From contig OX638371.1 of assembly GCA_951812925.1 (NCBI GenBank), forward strand, positions 82,965,697-83,029,696: a stretch of 64,000 bases of DNA, written 5' to 3'. Source of the stretch: Calliopum simillimum (lineage: Eukaryota > Arthropoda > Insecta > Diptera > Lauxaniidae). Of this stretch, positions 34,345 through 45,560 are shown piece after piece. Position 1 is the stretch's first letter, and each line of letters opens with the position of its first letter. The notes beneath the pieces were generated by a model. The model saw only the letters and a program-made list of their open reading frames with translations, searched no databases and was not told the origin of the DNA. A program made the translations under genes and the position numbers.

Positions 34345-35262
34345 CATATGGGAATATATGAGACACTCCCGGGTATGAGACAGTCGATTTTTTCTATGAT
34401 GCAAAATTAGTATTGCCAATCTGACTACTGTCCTCTTACTATGACCAAGTTTTTAAGCCAACACCGAAGTGAAAAGATTTATTGCTTATTTAAGTTATAC
34501 ACCTCAGGTCGCAACTCGACTGTAAAAAGATTTTTATGATCTGTTTCAAAGTGTTATATTTTGGATTTAATCAACTGGAAATGGGAAGTGTCATGCGTTA
34601 GCGTTTAGTGTTTTATATCTACTTTGTGATACGATTTGGGTTTGTGTAAATATAAATGGATAAAACATTACATTATGAGACACCTTTAAAAATGCAATTT
34701 AAATTAGAAAATACGAAATAAAAACACCATAACTGTACATAAACACATGTATCATTACATACATGACGATATTTGACAGTTGCACATGATTTGGGTTCAA
34801 AAAAAAAGTGTCTCATACCCGGATCCGGGTATGATGTGTTTATGTACAGTTATGGTGTTTTTATTTCGTATTTTCTAATTTAAATTGCATTTTTAAAGGT
34901 GTCTCATACCTGGATACAAAATTTGTAACGATATGGACATTTTTTCTTTCGAACCAAAATCTAGTGCAACTATCAAATATCAAAATTTATGTAACGAAAA
35001 ATGAATAAAAGTTTGTGCTTATGGATTTTTTGTTTCATATTTTCTGATTTTCATTGCATTTTTCTAGGTGTCTCATACCCGGATACAAAATTTAAATTGC
35101 AAAAAAAAAGTACTTAGAAAATTGGCCACAACTTTTGATGAAGAGAGTTGTATGCATTTCTTATCTTTTGAACGATATATAAGACACCTGAAACAGTTTG
35201 ACCAGTAAAAAGTAATGGCTCAAAAACAAAACCCGTCTCATACCCGGATACATTCCCTTACA
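34345..35262. repeat. Repeat block with TCTCATACCCGGATA motifs
   Basis: GGTGTCTCATACCCGGATA or its complement recurs at about 34355, 34640, 34810, 34900, 35067 and 35240. The section 34670-34905 forms an inverted repeat around AAAACACCATAACTGTACAT. Probably a foldback or TIR element; precise ends not found. Confidence 0.6.
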
Positions 35263-35364
35263 TAAATAAAAAAATGCTTTCGGAAAAATATGTTTTATTC
35301 AAGTAGCTTTTTCAAGTGTTTGCAAAGTCTTATATTTATTTATTTTTTTTTTAATATTACTTAC

Positions 35365-35418
35365 GTCGCATGTTGAATTACTTGTATCGTAAATTTGAGA
35401 TCCATCAGTTGTTGTATC
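35365..35418 (-). CDS. Micro-exon w21 (54 nt), D type
   Basis: Peptide DTTTDGSQIYDTSNSTCD, acceptor TTTATCAAAAG, donor GTAAGT. Compared with the 48-nt D exons w29 and w34 it has two extra codons in the middle but keeps the TDGSQ core, the NS and the CD end. Confidence 0.82.
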
Positions 35419-36155
35419 CTTTTGATAAAGCAAGTTAATACACATAAAATTATTTTTATTCTGGAAAATTTCATAACTTAAGATAACATGGGGCAAAACA
35501 ACCTGACTGAAAAATAAATCTTTTATTTTTTAATTTAATAGTATTTCATAAGAATTGGGAAAGAATACCAAAACTACTTATTTTATGGTGCATAGTGATG
35601 GGAAAAATTATTGAGACGACAGGCGCTTCACAAATTTTCGAAGGATATTAAAATTTGTTTAAGCAAATAATAAAAACGTAGCCTCACTGTTAAAGATAGC
35701 TTGTTAAAGGTACTTTATGGTGCATTTGATTTTCCGCACATTTTGGAAAAAATATCTGCGGCGTACAAATGATCAAGGTTTTGTGTGCGAGAAATAATAG
35801 AAACGAAATTTAATTTTGCTTCTTATTTTTAATGCAGACCTAATAGTTTTATTCGGTTACCACTTAGATACAGTTATGAATGTATTTAGAAAGAAAGTAA
35901 CAATTCTTTTCTTATTGTATTCAGAATGAGTAGTGGAGTGTAAAGTAGAGATACTGGCCTCTGATCATGCGGGAACTACAGCATTAAAGCAAAACAATGC
36001 GTGAAATTGCGAAGTAGATGAAATGCTCCATAAATAAAGTGGAGTATTCTATTTATTTCGAAAGATGAAAAAGAATTAACCATTTATCTTATCGAATTAT
36101 TAAAAATTCTATATACTTAGTATGTAAATATAGTTTTATTGCATTAAAAACTTAC

Positions 36156-36197
36156 ACAATCTGATAATAATCCTTGACGTCGCGCGAAACTCCTTAG
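36156..36197 (-). CDS. Micro-exon w20 (42 nt), A' type
   Basis: Peptide LRSFARRQGLLSDC, acceptor TATTTCTAG, donor GTAAGT. Intron sequence on the acceptor side (AGCTAGAAATATA, then CAGATTTGATTATT) is that of the A-type exons, but the coding part is almost unrelated and 6 nt shorter. Identical to w23. Confidence 0.78.
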
Positions 36198-36993
36198 CTA
36201 GAAATATAAATACAGATTTGATTATTTTTGTTGCAGAAAAAGCAAGCATCCTAGTTATTGAATAGTTTCCATGAGTGCGATGTCGTTAAAATATTACATA
36301 ACAGGTGTCTGTCTCAAAAAGAAGTTTATCGGAAATGTTCTCAATTCTTATTTCGATCGGAATCGGAATGGCATCAATCATAAGGTGCTCTGCGTTTTGA
36401 TTTTGAACACCATATCGGAGCTACGTTTCAGCAAGTCGGATTAAAACCAGTAGCTAATTTTATTTATTGTAATAAAATTCCGATTCTATTATATTTTCAA
36501 AATGTAGAGCACGCTAAATTGATTCCGATCGAAATCGGATTTCCCTTTGACATAGACACAATTTTTTTTCCAAAAGTCCATCAAAAAATTGCTTTGTGGT
36601 CCGTATTTAAATAATGTATTTTGAAATAGAGCAGCTGTTGCGTTGTGAGTGCTTGAAGATTTCAAGTATGCAATCATTTAGATTAATACCATAGGAGTAA
36701 ATTTGCATCATTAACACATTTTGGGTCGGGCATGTCGATATTGCGTCTTGATAATCTAGGCTTAATAAAATTTTTTCAGAATCTGATGTCAAATGACCTA
36801 TATAGAAAAAATTTAAATTCCCACATAACATAGTAAGTTCAGATAAAAATTATCACTAATTTTGAAACATTTTCTTCAAGTCAAAATTAAAACGGCTAGA
36901 CGTGCAGAACTAATAATATTCCTTAAATTGCGTTGCATTTCACTTAAATAATATAAAATATCAATTGCTCAAATATAGACAAAATTAACTTAC

Positions 36994-37011
36994 GTTTGTG
37001 CTTGGCGGAGC
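36994..37011 (-). CDS. Micro-exon w19 (18 nt), C' type
   Basis: Peptide APPSTN, acceptor TTTTAGAACCAG, donor GTAAGT. Identical in sequence to w22, its copy in the sub-block duplication. Same intron context as the VSPGAM exons. Confidence 0.75.
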
Positions 37012-37127
37012 CTGGTTCTAAAAGGAATAAATTAAAATCCATTTCATTTCAAATAACCAAAACATATGTTAATACTTATAAAAGCAGTAGACTGATTAAA
37101 ATTTTTTTTTTTTCAAATATTACTTAC

Positions 37128-37178
37128 AGTTTGCGCATATGAGACATCTGTAGATTCATCGCACGTTGGATTAGAATC
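37128..37178 (-). CDS. Micro-exon w18 (51 nt), E type, cassette 2
   Basis: Peptide DSNPTCDESTDVSYAQT, acceptor GTCTTCAACAG, donor GTAAGT. Holds one unit (CDEST-) of the six-residue repeat that is expanded in w28 and w33. It ends SYAQT rather than SYAQC. Confidence 0.8.
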
Positions 37179-38218
37179 CTGTTGAAGACAATTTAGAGCC
37201 ATTTAATGCAATTTACAATTTAATAAATGCAATATTTCAAAATTTACTAGAATAGCAAATTATTAAAACTGTATAAAAAACAAAAATTTTTTAATCAAAA
37301 ACTCTAAAGAATACGAAAAACAAAACACGATAAATGCAAAATTTTAAAAATCACTTCCTTTTATTTTATTTGTGCCAGTGCAAGCAAAAGCTCTGGTAGT
37401 CTAAGAGCCCAAAACCACAAAACCCAATCTAATACTTATAGTCTAAGAGCCAGCGCTTAAAAATTACTGCGTTTCTAAAAGCTGGTTTTGTTACAGTTGA
37501 ATATAGTAATTGTGTACACATATAAACTGTCGGTCAGTCAATTGAATTGTAGAACAGGCGGCTGATATATGGTCTCAAACATGACATGATTTCGATGGTG
37601 ATCAAATGAATTGCTAAAGGCTGAAAATTGTGATGCAGATTGTATAATGCATATAAATAACAATTATTTCGGTCAGTCAGTTAAACGTTAGAACAAGGCT
37701 GGTGAACAGCCCAGTGGAAGGTAAAATGCTTTTTTTACTCAAGAAAAATTACGCTTAAATTTAAAAAAAAAAAAAAAATTCACACGTGGCATTTTATGCC
37801 ATGTACACTTTTTTCGTAAGAGTAAAAACAGCGTTTTGCCTTCCACGGGGCTGCTGACCAATTTTTATGAAAATTATAGTGCAGGGTATTGCTTTCGGTG
37901 AGATCTACAAGCTGCCAAATCTATATTTGCTCTAGGACTTGTAGTTCCCTAGAAAAACAACTTGAAAACCGGATATTTTGATTTTTTCATATCATTTAAA
38001 AATTTAAATTTTCTCTCTTGAAAAATTATGAAAATATGCGATACATAGTTTTGCCATCTTTATACAGATTTAGTGTAATTATTTAAAATTACCAAGATCA
38101 AACGTTAGCAAAATATTCAGATCTCCAACTTTGTGAGTACTTTTTTTCAATAATTTAACCAAATATTACAAAATTCTATATAAAAAGTAAATACACTCAT
38201 ATTGCATTGAAAACTTAC

Positions 38219-38266
38219 ATCTTCACTATCCCATAGCAATCGTAGTTGTTTCGCATATTCCATCAG
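38219..38266 (-). CDS. Micro-exon w17 (48 nt), A type, cassette 1
   Basis: Peptide LMEYAKQLRLLWDSED, acceptor TATTTCTAG, donor GTAAGT. Aligns with w27, w32 and w37. Confidence 0.82.
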
Positions 38267-38608
38267 CTAGAAATACATATACAGATTTTGATTATTTTTT
38301 TGCAGAAATAGTTTTCATGAGTGCAACGTCGTAAAAATGGTACATAACAGTTGTCTCAAAAAGAAATTTATCAGGAATGTTCTCAATTCCTATTTCCATC
38401 GGAGTCGGATGCCAATTCCTATGCACTCAGTGAGTTTTTACATCTTAACCTTCGACTTAACATAATATTTTTAGTTACAAAGATCAGACGTTGGCAAAAT
38501 ATTCAGATCTCCAACTTTGTGAGTATTTTTCTTCAATACTTTAACCAAATATTACAAAATTCTATATACTTAGTAACTAAATATAGTGATATTGCATTGA
38601 AAACTTAC

Positions 38609-38656
38609 ATCTTCATAATTTGATATTTTATCTATACGTTGCTGAACATCATTAGG
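38609..38656 (-). CDS. Micro-exon w16 (48 nt), B type, cassette 1
   Basis: Peptide PNDVQQRIDKISNYED, acceptor ATATTTATAG, donor GTAAGT. Aligns codon for codon with w26, w31 and w36. Confidence 0.82.
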
Positions 38657-38921
38657 CTATAAATATATAAAGAGACTTTGATTATTTTTGTTGCAGAAAA
38701 AGTAAGTATTCTGGTTATTGATTAGTTTTCGTGAATCGTGAAAATGGTATATAACAGGTGGGACACGCAATGGAATGACTTATATTAAAAAACTTCAAAT
38801 TCCTACATAACATGGTAAGTTCAGATAAAAATTATCTATATTTTGAAACATTTATAAAATTCTTTAAATTGCGTTTTAGTTAGATATTATGCAATATCAA
38901 AGAATGCAAAAATTAACTTAC

Positions 38922-38939
38922 CAATGCGCCTGACGGAAC
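38922..38939 (-). CDS. Micro-exon w15 (18 nt), C type, cassette 1
   Basis: Peptide VPSGAL, acceptor AAAACCAG, donor GTAAGT. The acceptor is placed at CCAG because all six C exons keep that AG, while an upstream TTTTAG is present in only three of the six. Confidence 0.7.
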
Positions 38940-39008
38940 CTGGTTTTAAAAAGATTAAATTAAAATCCATTTCATTTCAAACAATCAAAACATATGTAAA
39001 TACTTATA

Positions 39009-39898
39009 GCCCAGGAAAATAAGACGAAAAAAGAGCTTCTGTGCGAAAAAATTCCCAGTGGAAATTTTTCACCGGAATTGTCTTTATTTATGCATGATGC
39101 ACAAACTGTGAAAAGTCCATTACAAAGTCGTGTGCGCATAAAAAGTTATTAAGGCTCAAAGGTCACTAAAATCAGTTTTTTGCAAATATCTCGCTAATGC
39201 TGATTTTACAGAAAAATGTTGGTCTCCAATTTTGTAGCACAGGAAATTTCCTACAAAAGTACGTTAAAAGTATTTGCGTACAACTTCTAGTTTAGGAGAT
39301 CACCCAATTTAAAAAGTTGTTAACAGTTATGATATGAAATACTACCTACGAGTTCATATTAAAATATCTTACTTTTTAAATTGCAATAACTCTTCAATGA
39401 GAAGTTGTACAAAGAAAAATTAAAATGCCGTTTGAAAGATAATTTAATTTTCTATATACCGTAGAAAATTTTTTTTTCGAACGGCTCATGACCTTAAAAA
39501 TATTCTTGAATAACCGTTAAGGCTTCGAAATTACTGGTTTTTTACGGATATCTGCGAATTGGTAAGTACTACGATAAAAAGTAACCGGACCAAATTTGTA
39601 GAGAATTACAAGATCTACAAAAAATAAGCGATATGTGTACACATAGAAGTAACCGTTTACAAGATATTCCAAAAAAAACGGTTTTTTTGGCATTTTAACA
39701 TTTTTCTGTAAAATCAGCATTAGCGAGATATTTGCAAAAAACTGATTTTAGTGACCTTTGAGCCTTAATAACTTTTTATGCGCACACGACTTTGTAATGG
39801 ACTTTTCACAGTTTGTGTATCATGCATAAATAAAGGCAATTCCGGTGAAAAATTTCCACTGGGAATTTTTTCGCAGAAAATGTCTTATTTTCCTGGGC
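39009..39898. mobile_element. Foldback TIR element (890 bp)
   Basis: The ends are GCCCAGGAAAATAAGAC and its reverse complement, flanked by TA, with arms of about 225 bp. The interior has a second inverted pair. No transposase. Relatives: 18262-18480 and, weakly, 655-720. Confidence 0.82.
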
Positions 39899-41071
39899 TA
39901 TTATAAAAAAAAAATTAATTTTCCGAAATATCACGATAACCCCTTAAAATCTGAAATCAACTCGCTTCCAAAAAGTGAGTTATAGTTATAGTTTCGCATT
40001 TTTGGGTAATCTAAAATGCATACTTACATACCATAGAGATATTATCTTAATTTTGTTTTATTTTATGTGACTTTTTCGCTCTTTTTCGCAACTGTTTGCC
40101 CTACATATTGGCCTGCTGATCCTTCAAATTAGAGTTTTACAAGATTTTATTATACTCGTATGGGATAAATATGATCTCGGTTCCGATAAGAAGAGAAGTT
40201 AATGGTGAAGAACAACATTAAAGCCGCAAAGAATCAAAATATTCAGGATACATTTTATTTTGAAATACTCTCGACTTCGCCCAGGTTCACACAACTCGAA
40301 AACCAGTAATGCGAATTGCACGATATTTATCATCCAAAATCATGTTATCCGTCGAGGTTCCAGAACAAACTCTTATTCGAAATTCCTTAGGCTTCGCCCG
40401 GGATATTAAGAAAGTCCAGAAATCAAGAAAATAACTGATTGGCATGATTTTTTCCAGTCATGGATATTATATCCGACAAATCTGTAGGGCATATTTTATA
40501 CATACATATTTTATTTTATAATTTCTTCAGCCTCACAGGGGATATCAAAAAATGCATTATCTCTCTCTCTTTTATCGGGTTTGTTTACTTTGGTACTTGA
40601 TTGTAAAATTGTGAAGGCACCTGAGCATATAAATTCACCCAAACAAAATTCTTTATATCTCTGAAACTGTTCGACAGAAATGGATGAGATAAGGAACATA
40701 CATTTGTAAAGTGCTTCGGTAACGGGCGAAAGAAGTTTGTCCTGGGGCAACTTTTTCCAAGTATTTAAGTTACAAATAAGCACAATGGCATAGCTAAGGG
40801 GTGCGAAGTGGGCTATAGCCCCTAACGGTAAATTAGTTCTTAAAATCAATCAATCAGAGTTTGCCCAGAATAGAAATCATGCTCGCTGGATAAGCACCAA
40901 TTAGATGATGCCGTAGAATATTTATTTATTTCGTCTAGTAATACAACAACCCGAAAGGAACGAATTTAAGAAAATCTAATTTTTTTGTTTTCCGCTGTAA
41001 AGCCTGTTGTAATACAAAATTTTAAATAAAACTGTGGCTCTAAAAATTTTTTGATGTGCTTTTCCAATTAC

Positions 41072-41095
41072 CTCACAGCTTTCAGCAGGCGCCTC
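41072..41095 (-). CDS. Micro-exon w14 (24 nt)
   Basis: Peptide EAPAESCE, acceptor TTAATTTTCAG, donor GTAATT. Sits where cassettes 3 and 4 have the D-type exon but is not similar to it. Confidence 0.5.
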
Positions 41096-41262
41096 CTGAA
41101 AATTAAAAAAAAAAAAATAATTCAATATCATGATAATTATCTTTATCTGTAGTTTGCCGATTTCTAATGTAGGAAATATCAGATATGAGTAATTAATTTG
41201 AGTAGCTTTTTTAGGTTTTTTCTAATTCCTTAACAATTTTGTTTATATGACATTTTACTTAC

Positions 41263-41313
41263 GGAGTACCCATATGAGTCATCTTCATAGTCACCAAACG
41301 TTTCATTAGGATC
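41263..41313 (-). CDS. Micro-exon w13 (51 nt), E type, cassette 1
   Basis: Peptide DPNETFGDYEDDSYGYS, acceptor TTCTTCAAAAG, donor GTAAGT. The end DDSY(G)Y lines up with the DDSYAQC and GGSYAQC ends of w33 and w28, and the upstream intron (TTGAAGAAAATA..AGCCATTAA on the plus strand) is shared. It has no full copy of the hexapeptide seen in the other E exons. Confidence 0.75.
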
Positions 41314-41381
41314 CTTTTGAAGAAAATAAAAAGCCATTAATTACACATACAATTATATAAATGCAATATTTGAAAACTTAC

Positions 41382-41408
41382 GAAAATAGCTGAACTGCAA
41401 GCAAGCGG
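41382..41408 (-). CDS. Micro-exon w12 (27 nt)
   Basis: Peptide PLACSSAIF, acceptor AATATTTTTCAG, donor GTAAGT. Its donor-side flank is found at the same place in the other cassettes (15865, 5735 and 37245), where the coding part has decayed, so it seems to have been lost elsewhere. Confidence 0.65.
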
Positions 41409-41740
41409 CTGAAAAATATTTTTAAAAATGCCTTAATTTGATTTTTTTTCTTAATTTAATAAGTAGTATTTTACTAAGTTCAGCGAGTTCAATGTGTTTT
41501 CAAACTATATACATATCTAAATGGAGTTTTAATGGTTTTTTGGAACAGAAAATGATTCATACAATTTGTTGCCAATATTAATAGTTCCTACAAACAATTA
41601 AACTCGCTCTTGGTACTTCGTTTCGTCCCGCCAAAAAACGAAGCGCTATGCAAAGAGAAGAGTAACATCAATTAATTACAACAGAAAAGCGATGCATGGT
41701 GAAGGGTTCTCGACAAATCCATGCTAAAGGCGATACATAC

Positions 41741-42123
41741 AGGCCTGTTCCGTAATCCACGTGGTTTCAATTACTTTTCACTGAGGAGGCTTTTTGATGA
41801 AATTGGTGAGTCACACGAGAAAAGTATTAGAATCTTTTTTGTGGAGAACTACAGGTTCTACAAACAACATTGATTGGCACTAACGAAGAAATAACCGTTT
41901 AGAAACTATTAGTAAAAAACTGCTAAAAGTCGACAAATTCGGATTTATCGAATATTTCCGAAACAGTTACTTTTTCGTGAATGCAAATAAATATAATTTG
42001 TAGGACCTGTAATTCTCCACAAAAAATATTTTTTTATACTTCTTATTGTGTGACTCACCATTTCCATCAAAAAGCCTTTTAAGTGAAAAGTAATTGAAAC
42101 CACGTGGATTACGGAACAGGCCT
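41741..42123. mobile_element. Foldback TIR element (383 bp)
   Basis: AGGCCTGTTCCGTAATCCAC at the left and its reverse complement at the right, with arms of about 140 bp that include the GTGAGTCACAC and CTACAGGTTCTACAAA regions. Confidence 0.78.
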
Positions 42124-42685
42124 GATAGTATGCTGTAAAGTTCTTCTGATGATATGAATGTGGTGGGCATTGATACATAACGAAAATCAGCTAAACAATA
42201 ATTTTTTTTTTTTGTAATTTTGTTGTTTTTTTACATAAACACACTGAACAGTAAACTTAAGTCAACAATGTCATCAGGTCCATGCTTGTTGTAATTTTCT
42301 AGTTTTGAGAGAGTTCAATTTTAAAATTTTCGACTTGTCTTGTTTTGGTTTTTTCTTATGAATTTGTAATGTTGGCACTTTAGAGAACTCTGATTGGACA
42401 GGATTGTGCACAAAACCATGAAGAATATCACAGGAAACATCCCAAGAAAGATGATTTAGGAGTTTCCTTATTGTGGTATTGAGGTGACGATATCTAAATG
42501 GTTTTACTGCATGTCATATGTGCTTGATCAAAGCGCTCTGTTGGTTTATGTTTGGTAATGCACATACCGATTCGGTTTGCCATTTAAAAGAAAAATTTAA
42601 CTTAGTTTTAAATAAACTATTGTATTGTACTTTGAGTAGAATTCTGGGTAGTAATATAAGTTTCGTGTTATGATTTTAAGCTTAC

Positions 42686-42712
42686 CGCATAATCTTCATA
42701 CCCGGAACTGTC
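42686..42712 (-). CDS. Micro-exon w11 (27 nt)
   Basis: Peptide DSSGYEDYA, acceptor TTTTTTTTAG, donor GTAAGC. Starts with GAT/GAC (Asp) like many exons here. The composition matches the E-type exon w13 downstream (DYEDDSYGYS end), suggesting distant kinship. Confidence 0.65.
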
Positions 42713-42778
42713 CTAAAAAAAAAAAAAAAATAATTACATATAATTTTTTTTAACATCAATATTCAATACAAATATCTA

Positions 42779-43950
42779 AAGGGTGATCTAAGAAGACCTT
42801 CCTACTTTGTTTTCTAAATAAAATACATAAAAATCAATATATTGATGCAGATCTTTATTTGGAATGGTAGTTCTGATCCCACAACTCAATGTTTAAAAAT
42901 TATTTCGTTCAAATATATCCATGGTTCATGGACATGGTTCCGATTTAACATATCCCCAAAGAAAGTAATCTAATGGCACCAAATCACATGATCTTGGTGG
43001 CCAATTAACAGTAGCATTTCTTGAGATGATGTTTTCATCGAACGTTTTCCTCAATAAAGCGATGGCATATTGCGCCATTCTGTTGAAACCAGAGGTCGGC
43101 TACACTAATATCCTGAATTTTTGGCAACAAAAATTCATTGATTATTGCTCTGTAGTGAGCACCGTTGACCGTAACACGTGCTCCATCCGCATTTTTCAAG
43201 AAATACGGTCCGATGATGCCTCTTGCCCATAAACCACACCAAACAGCACATTTATCGGGATGCATTGGAAGCTCTTGGATTGCTTATGGTTGTTAATCGG
43301 CCCAAATACGGCAATTTTGCTTGTTAACATAGCCGTTTAACTAGAAATGAGCTTCGTCGCTAAACACAATTTTTAGATAAAATAATGGATCAATTTGAAG
43401 TTGTTGTAAGGCCCATAAACCGAAATTAAAACGTACACTAAGATCAACCGGTTTCAATTCTTGTACGAGCTGTATTTTATAGACCTTCACAATGATCCAT
43501 AAGAGATGCCCAAAGCCTGAGATCGGCGACGAATGGATTGTTCACGGTTTTCACGAACACTCTCTGCTATTGCAGCAGTATTCTCTAAATTACGAGCTCT
43601 ATGCACTCTGGTTGCATGGTGAATGTCAAATAGTGTAAAATTGGTTCAAAATTTGGTGATGGTGTTACGAAAAGTGCGCTCAGTTGGACGCCCATAATGA
43701 CCAAAAATGTTGAAGAATTCTATAACATAACGTACTTTGTTTTTAGCGGAGTCGGGGAATGCCTTTATTTTTTTTTTTTTGGTCAAGCCAACTGTGGAGA
43801 ACGCAATCAGCTATGATTCTGAATCGAACGGGATTTTGTCATACATGACTGACTGAAAACATCCTAATTTTACTACAGTTTTACAAAATATTAACATGAT
43901 GGTACACCGAATGTTGACTTTTTTCACACATTTTTGAATGAAAAAGGTAA
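42779..43950 (-). pseudogene. Mariner-like transposase remnant
   Basis: Minus strand. The best block is 43035-43265: AVWCGLWARGIIGPYFLKNA, TVNGAHYRAIINEFLLP and DLWFQQNGAICH. The second catalytic Asp (QQDG in the family) is Asn here. Upstream and downstream parts are present but broken by stops and frameshifts. No terminal repeats found. Confidence 0.75.
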
Positions 43951-44248
43951 TTTTGAGAGAGGCAAAATCAGTAATCGACGAAAAGTTACCTGGAAAAAGT
44001 CATTAAATAAGAAAACTAAAGAATCACAGACGATTGCAGTCAATCGCAATCGATTAAGATGATTTAATTTGTCTAAATGCTACCTCCGGTTATACATATA
44101 TCTGAAACTAAGAATATTTCAAACAATTTTTAGAAATATATTTAACTTTTGATCAAAAATTGCAATGCACAATAAAAACTGGCAAAAATTAAGGACAAGC
44201 TCAAAATAAATTTGCTAAAAATTTTTTGATATTAATCATTTTACTTAC

Positions 44249-44294
44249 CATAGTTTAGTAATTCGGTTTTGTTCTCGGGCTTTGTCCAATTATC
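44249..44294 (-). CDS. Possible micro-exon, off phase (46 nt)
   Basis: Acceptor ACAAATTTTAG and donor GTAAGT are both strong. The only open frame is phase 0 in (DNWTKPENKTELLNY), leaving one extra base at the donor. That cannot join to w11 without a stop, unless an undetected exon lies between. Not counted among the 37. Confidence 0.35.
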
Positions 44295-45516
44295 CTAAAA
44301 TTTGTATAAAAAACCAATGAATAACACTTTCTTCTTTGAGTATTATCTTTGAGAGGAGGGGTGTAGCCGTCCAGATGAGCGGCCATCGCTAGGTTTTGGT
44401 ATTGATAAACAGTATATTGTCGATTTTTCTAGAGTGAGCAATGAGTTTTCTAGGGTAGATACTGACAATTCTTTCCCTCCTTAGTTAGAATTAGAAAAGA
44501 GTTGGGATCCAGTCGCCAAATGTCACCGCAGCCAATAAGACCTATTGTGCTAGTCCCTCTTTAGTTATATACTTATGTAGCTAATTGTTTTGTTGTCTAG
44601 ACTTTTTATTAATGGCAAAATTCAGATAAAAGGATTCTGACAACCAAATTTTTATACTCTGGCCTTTCGAAAATTGACATACACTGCAAGGAGTCCGGTA
44701 TGCTTCTCAGATAGCGGATGTCGAAATCACTAATAAACTGACAAAGGAAATCTAAGCTGCTTCTAAAGCCGCTTTTAGTCAGCTGTTCGGTACGGTTGTC
44801 AGAAGCGGCTTTGACACCAATACAAACTTGCTGTTAAATACAAAAAAGGAGTAGTGCAATCTTAATAGTAGGAGACATTGTCAACAAAGCGTGGAAACAA
44901 TTGATTTCGTAATTTTTAAAAGGGGATATGTGACAAAAACTAAACTTGTGCCATATTTAAGAAAAACCCTCATAAGTTTGGTAAACCTTATTTTAATGCG
45001 CTTTTGTATAGAGCAACCAGTGCCATCGCTACAACGGCAAAAAACCAATGAAACAATTTTCGGCCGAGCGTCACATATCCTTTTAAAAATGACAGATGCA
45101 ATAGTTGAAATAAGGACTACATCAAAAGGGCATATGTTGAAGATAATTATAATGGAGCAGTTTTATGGAGAGAGATAACAGAATAAGCGAGAGAGAGTGA
45201 TAAAATTCTTAGATCCGTGTAAATGATCTCGTAATCAGAAATTTTTTTCGATTTCCAATTACTACGACTTTGCTAGAGAGCCTAGCACTTGTTCGGCCTA
45301 CTTCCACTTGGACATTGTGTCGCGTATTACCTTTTCAAAATCAAGGCTTTAAAATAATTTTTAAGCTAATAATGATTTTAAAACTTAAACATTGCAATAA
45401 AACGATAATTCGTCCAAAAACATTAGTTTACCGTGAAGTTTAAATTTGAAGATTAACTTATTAGAGTCACTGTGTTTTTTAAAGACTTTGGGGAAATAAA
45501 ATGAAAATTAACTTAC

Positions 45517-45560
45517 CAGTTATTCAGTTTCGTGATAGGCACTTGAGACTTGCTCCTGCT
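45517..45560 (-). CDS. Possible micro-exon, off phase (44 nt)
   Basis: Bounded by TACTTAAG and a full GTAAGT donor. Only the frame starting SRSKSQVPITKLNN is open, and it would end in phase 2. This conflicts with the neighbouring phase-0 exons, so it is either a decoy, an alternative exon or part of a short frame-shifted section. The 44 nt here plus the 46 nt of the next candidate sum to 90. Confidence 0.3.

Larger units (their letters stand above)
35262..37080 (-). repeat. Sub-block duplication, copy 2 (C'-A'-D exons)
   Basis: The uninterrupted partner of 28150-32310, carrying w19, w20 and w21. Confidence 0.8.
20940..37260 (-). repeat. Cassette 2 of the micro-exon gene, with internal duplication
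   Basis: Exons w18 to w27. Order: E, then C'-A'-D, then C'-A'-D again, then C-B-A. The C'-A'-D sub-block at 35262-37080 is a close copy of 28150-32310 once two transposons are removed from the latter. Confidence 0.78.
37860..41410 (-). repeat. Cassette 1 of the micro-exon gene
   Basis: Exons w12 to w17 in the order (w12)-E-(w14)-C-B-A; no clear D exon. Interrupted by a foldback element at 39009-39898. The stretch 40640-40830 matches cassette introns at 5160-5345 and 15285-15430. Confidence 0.72.
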
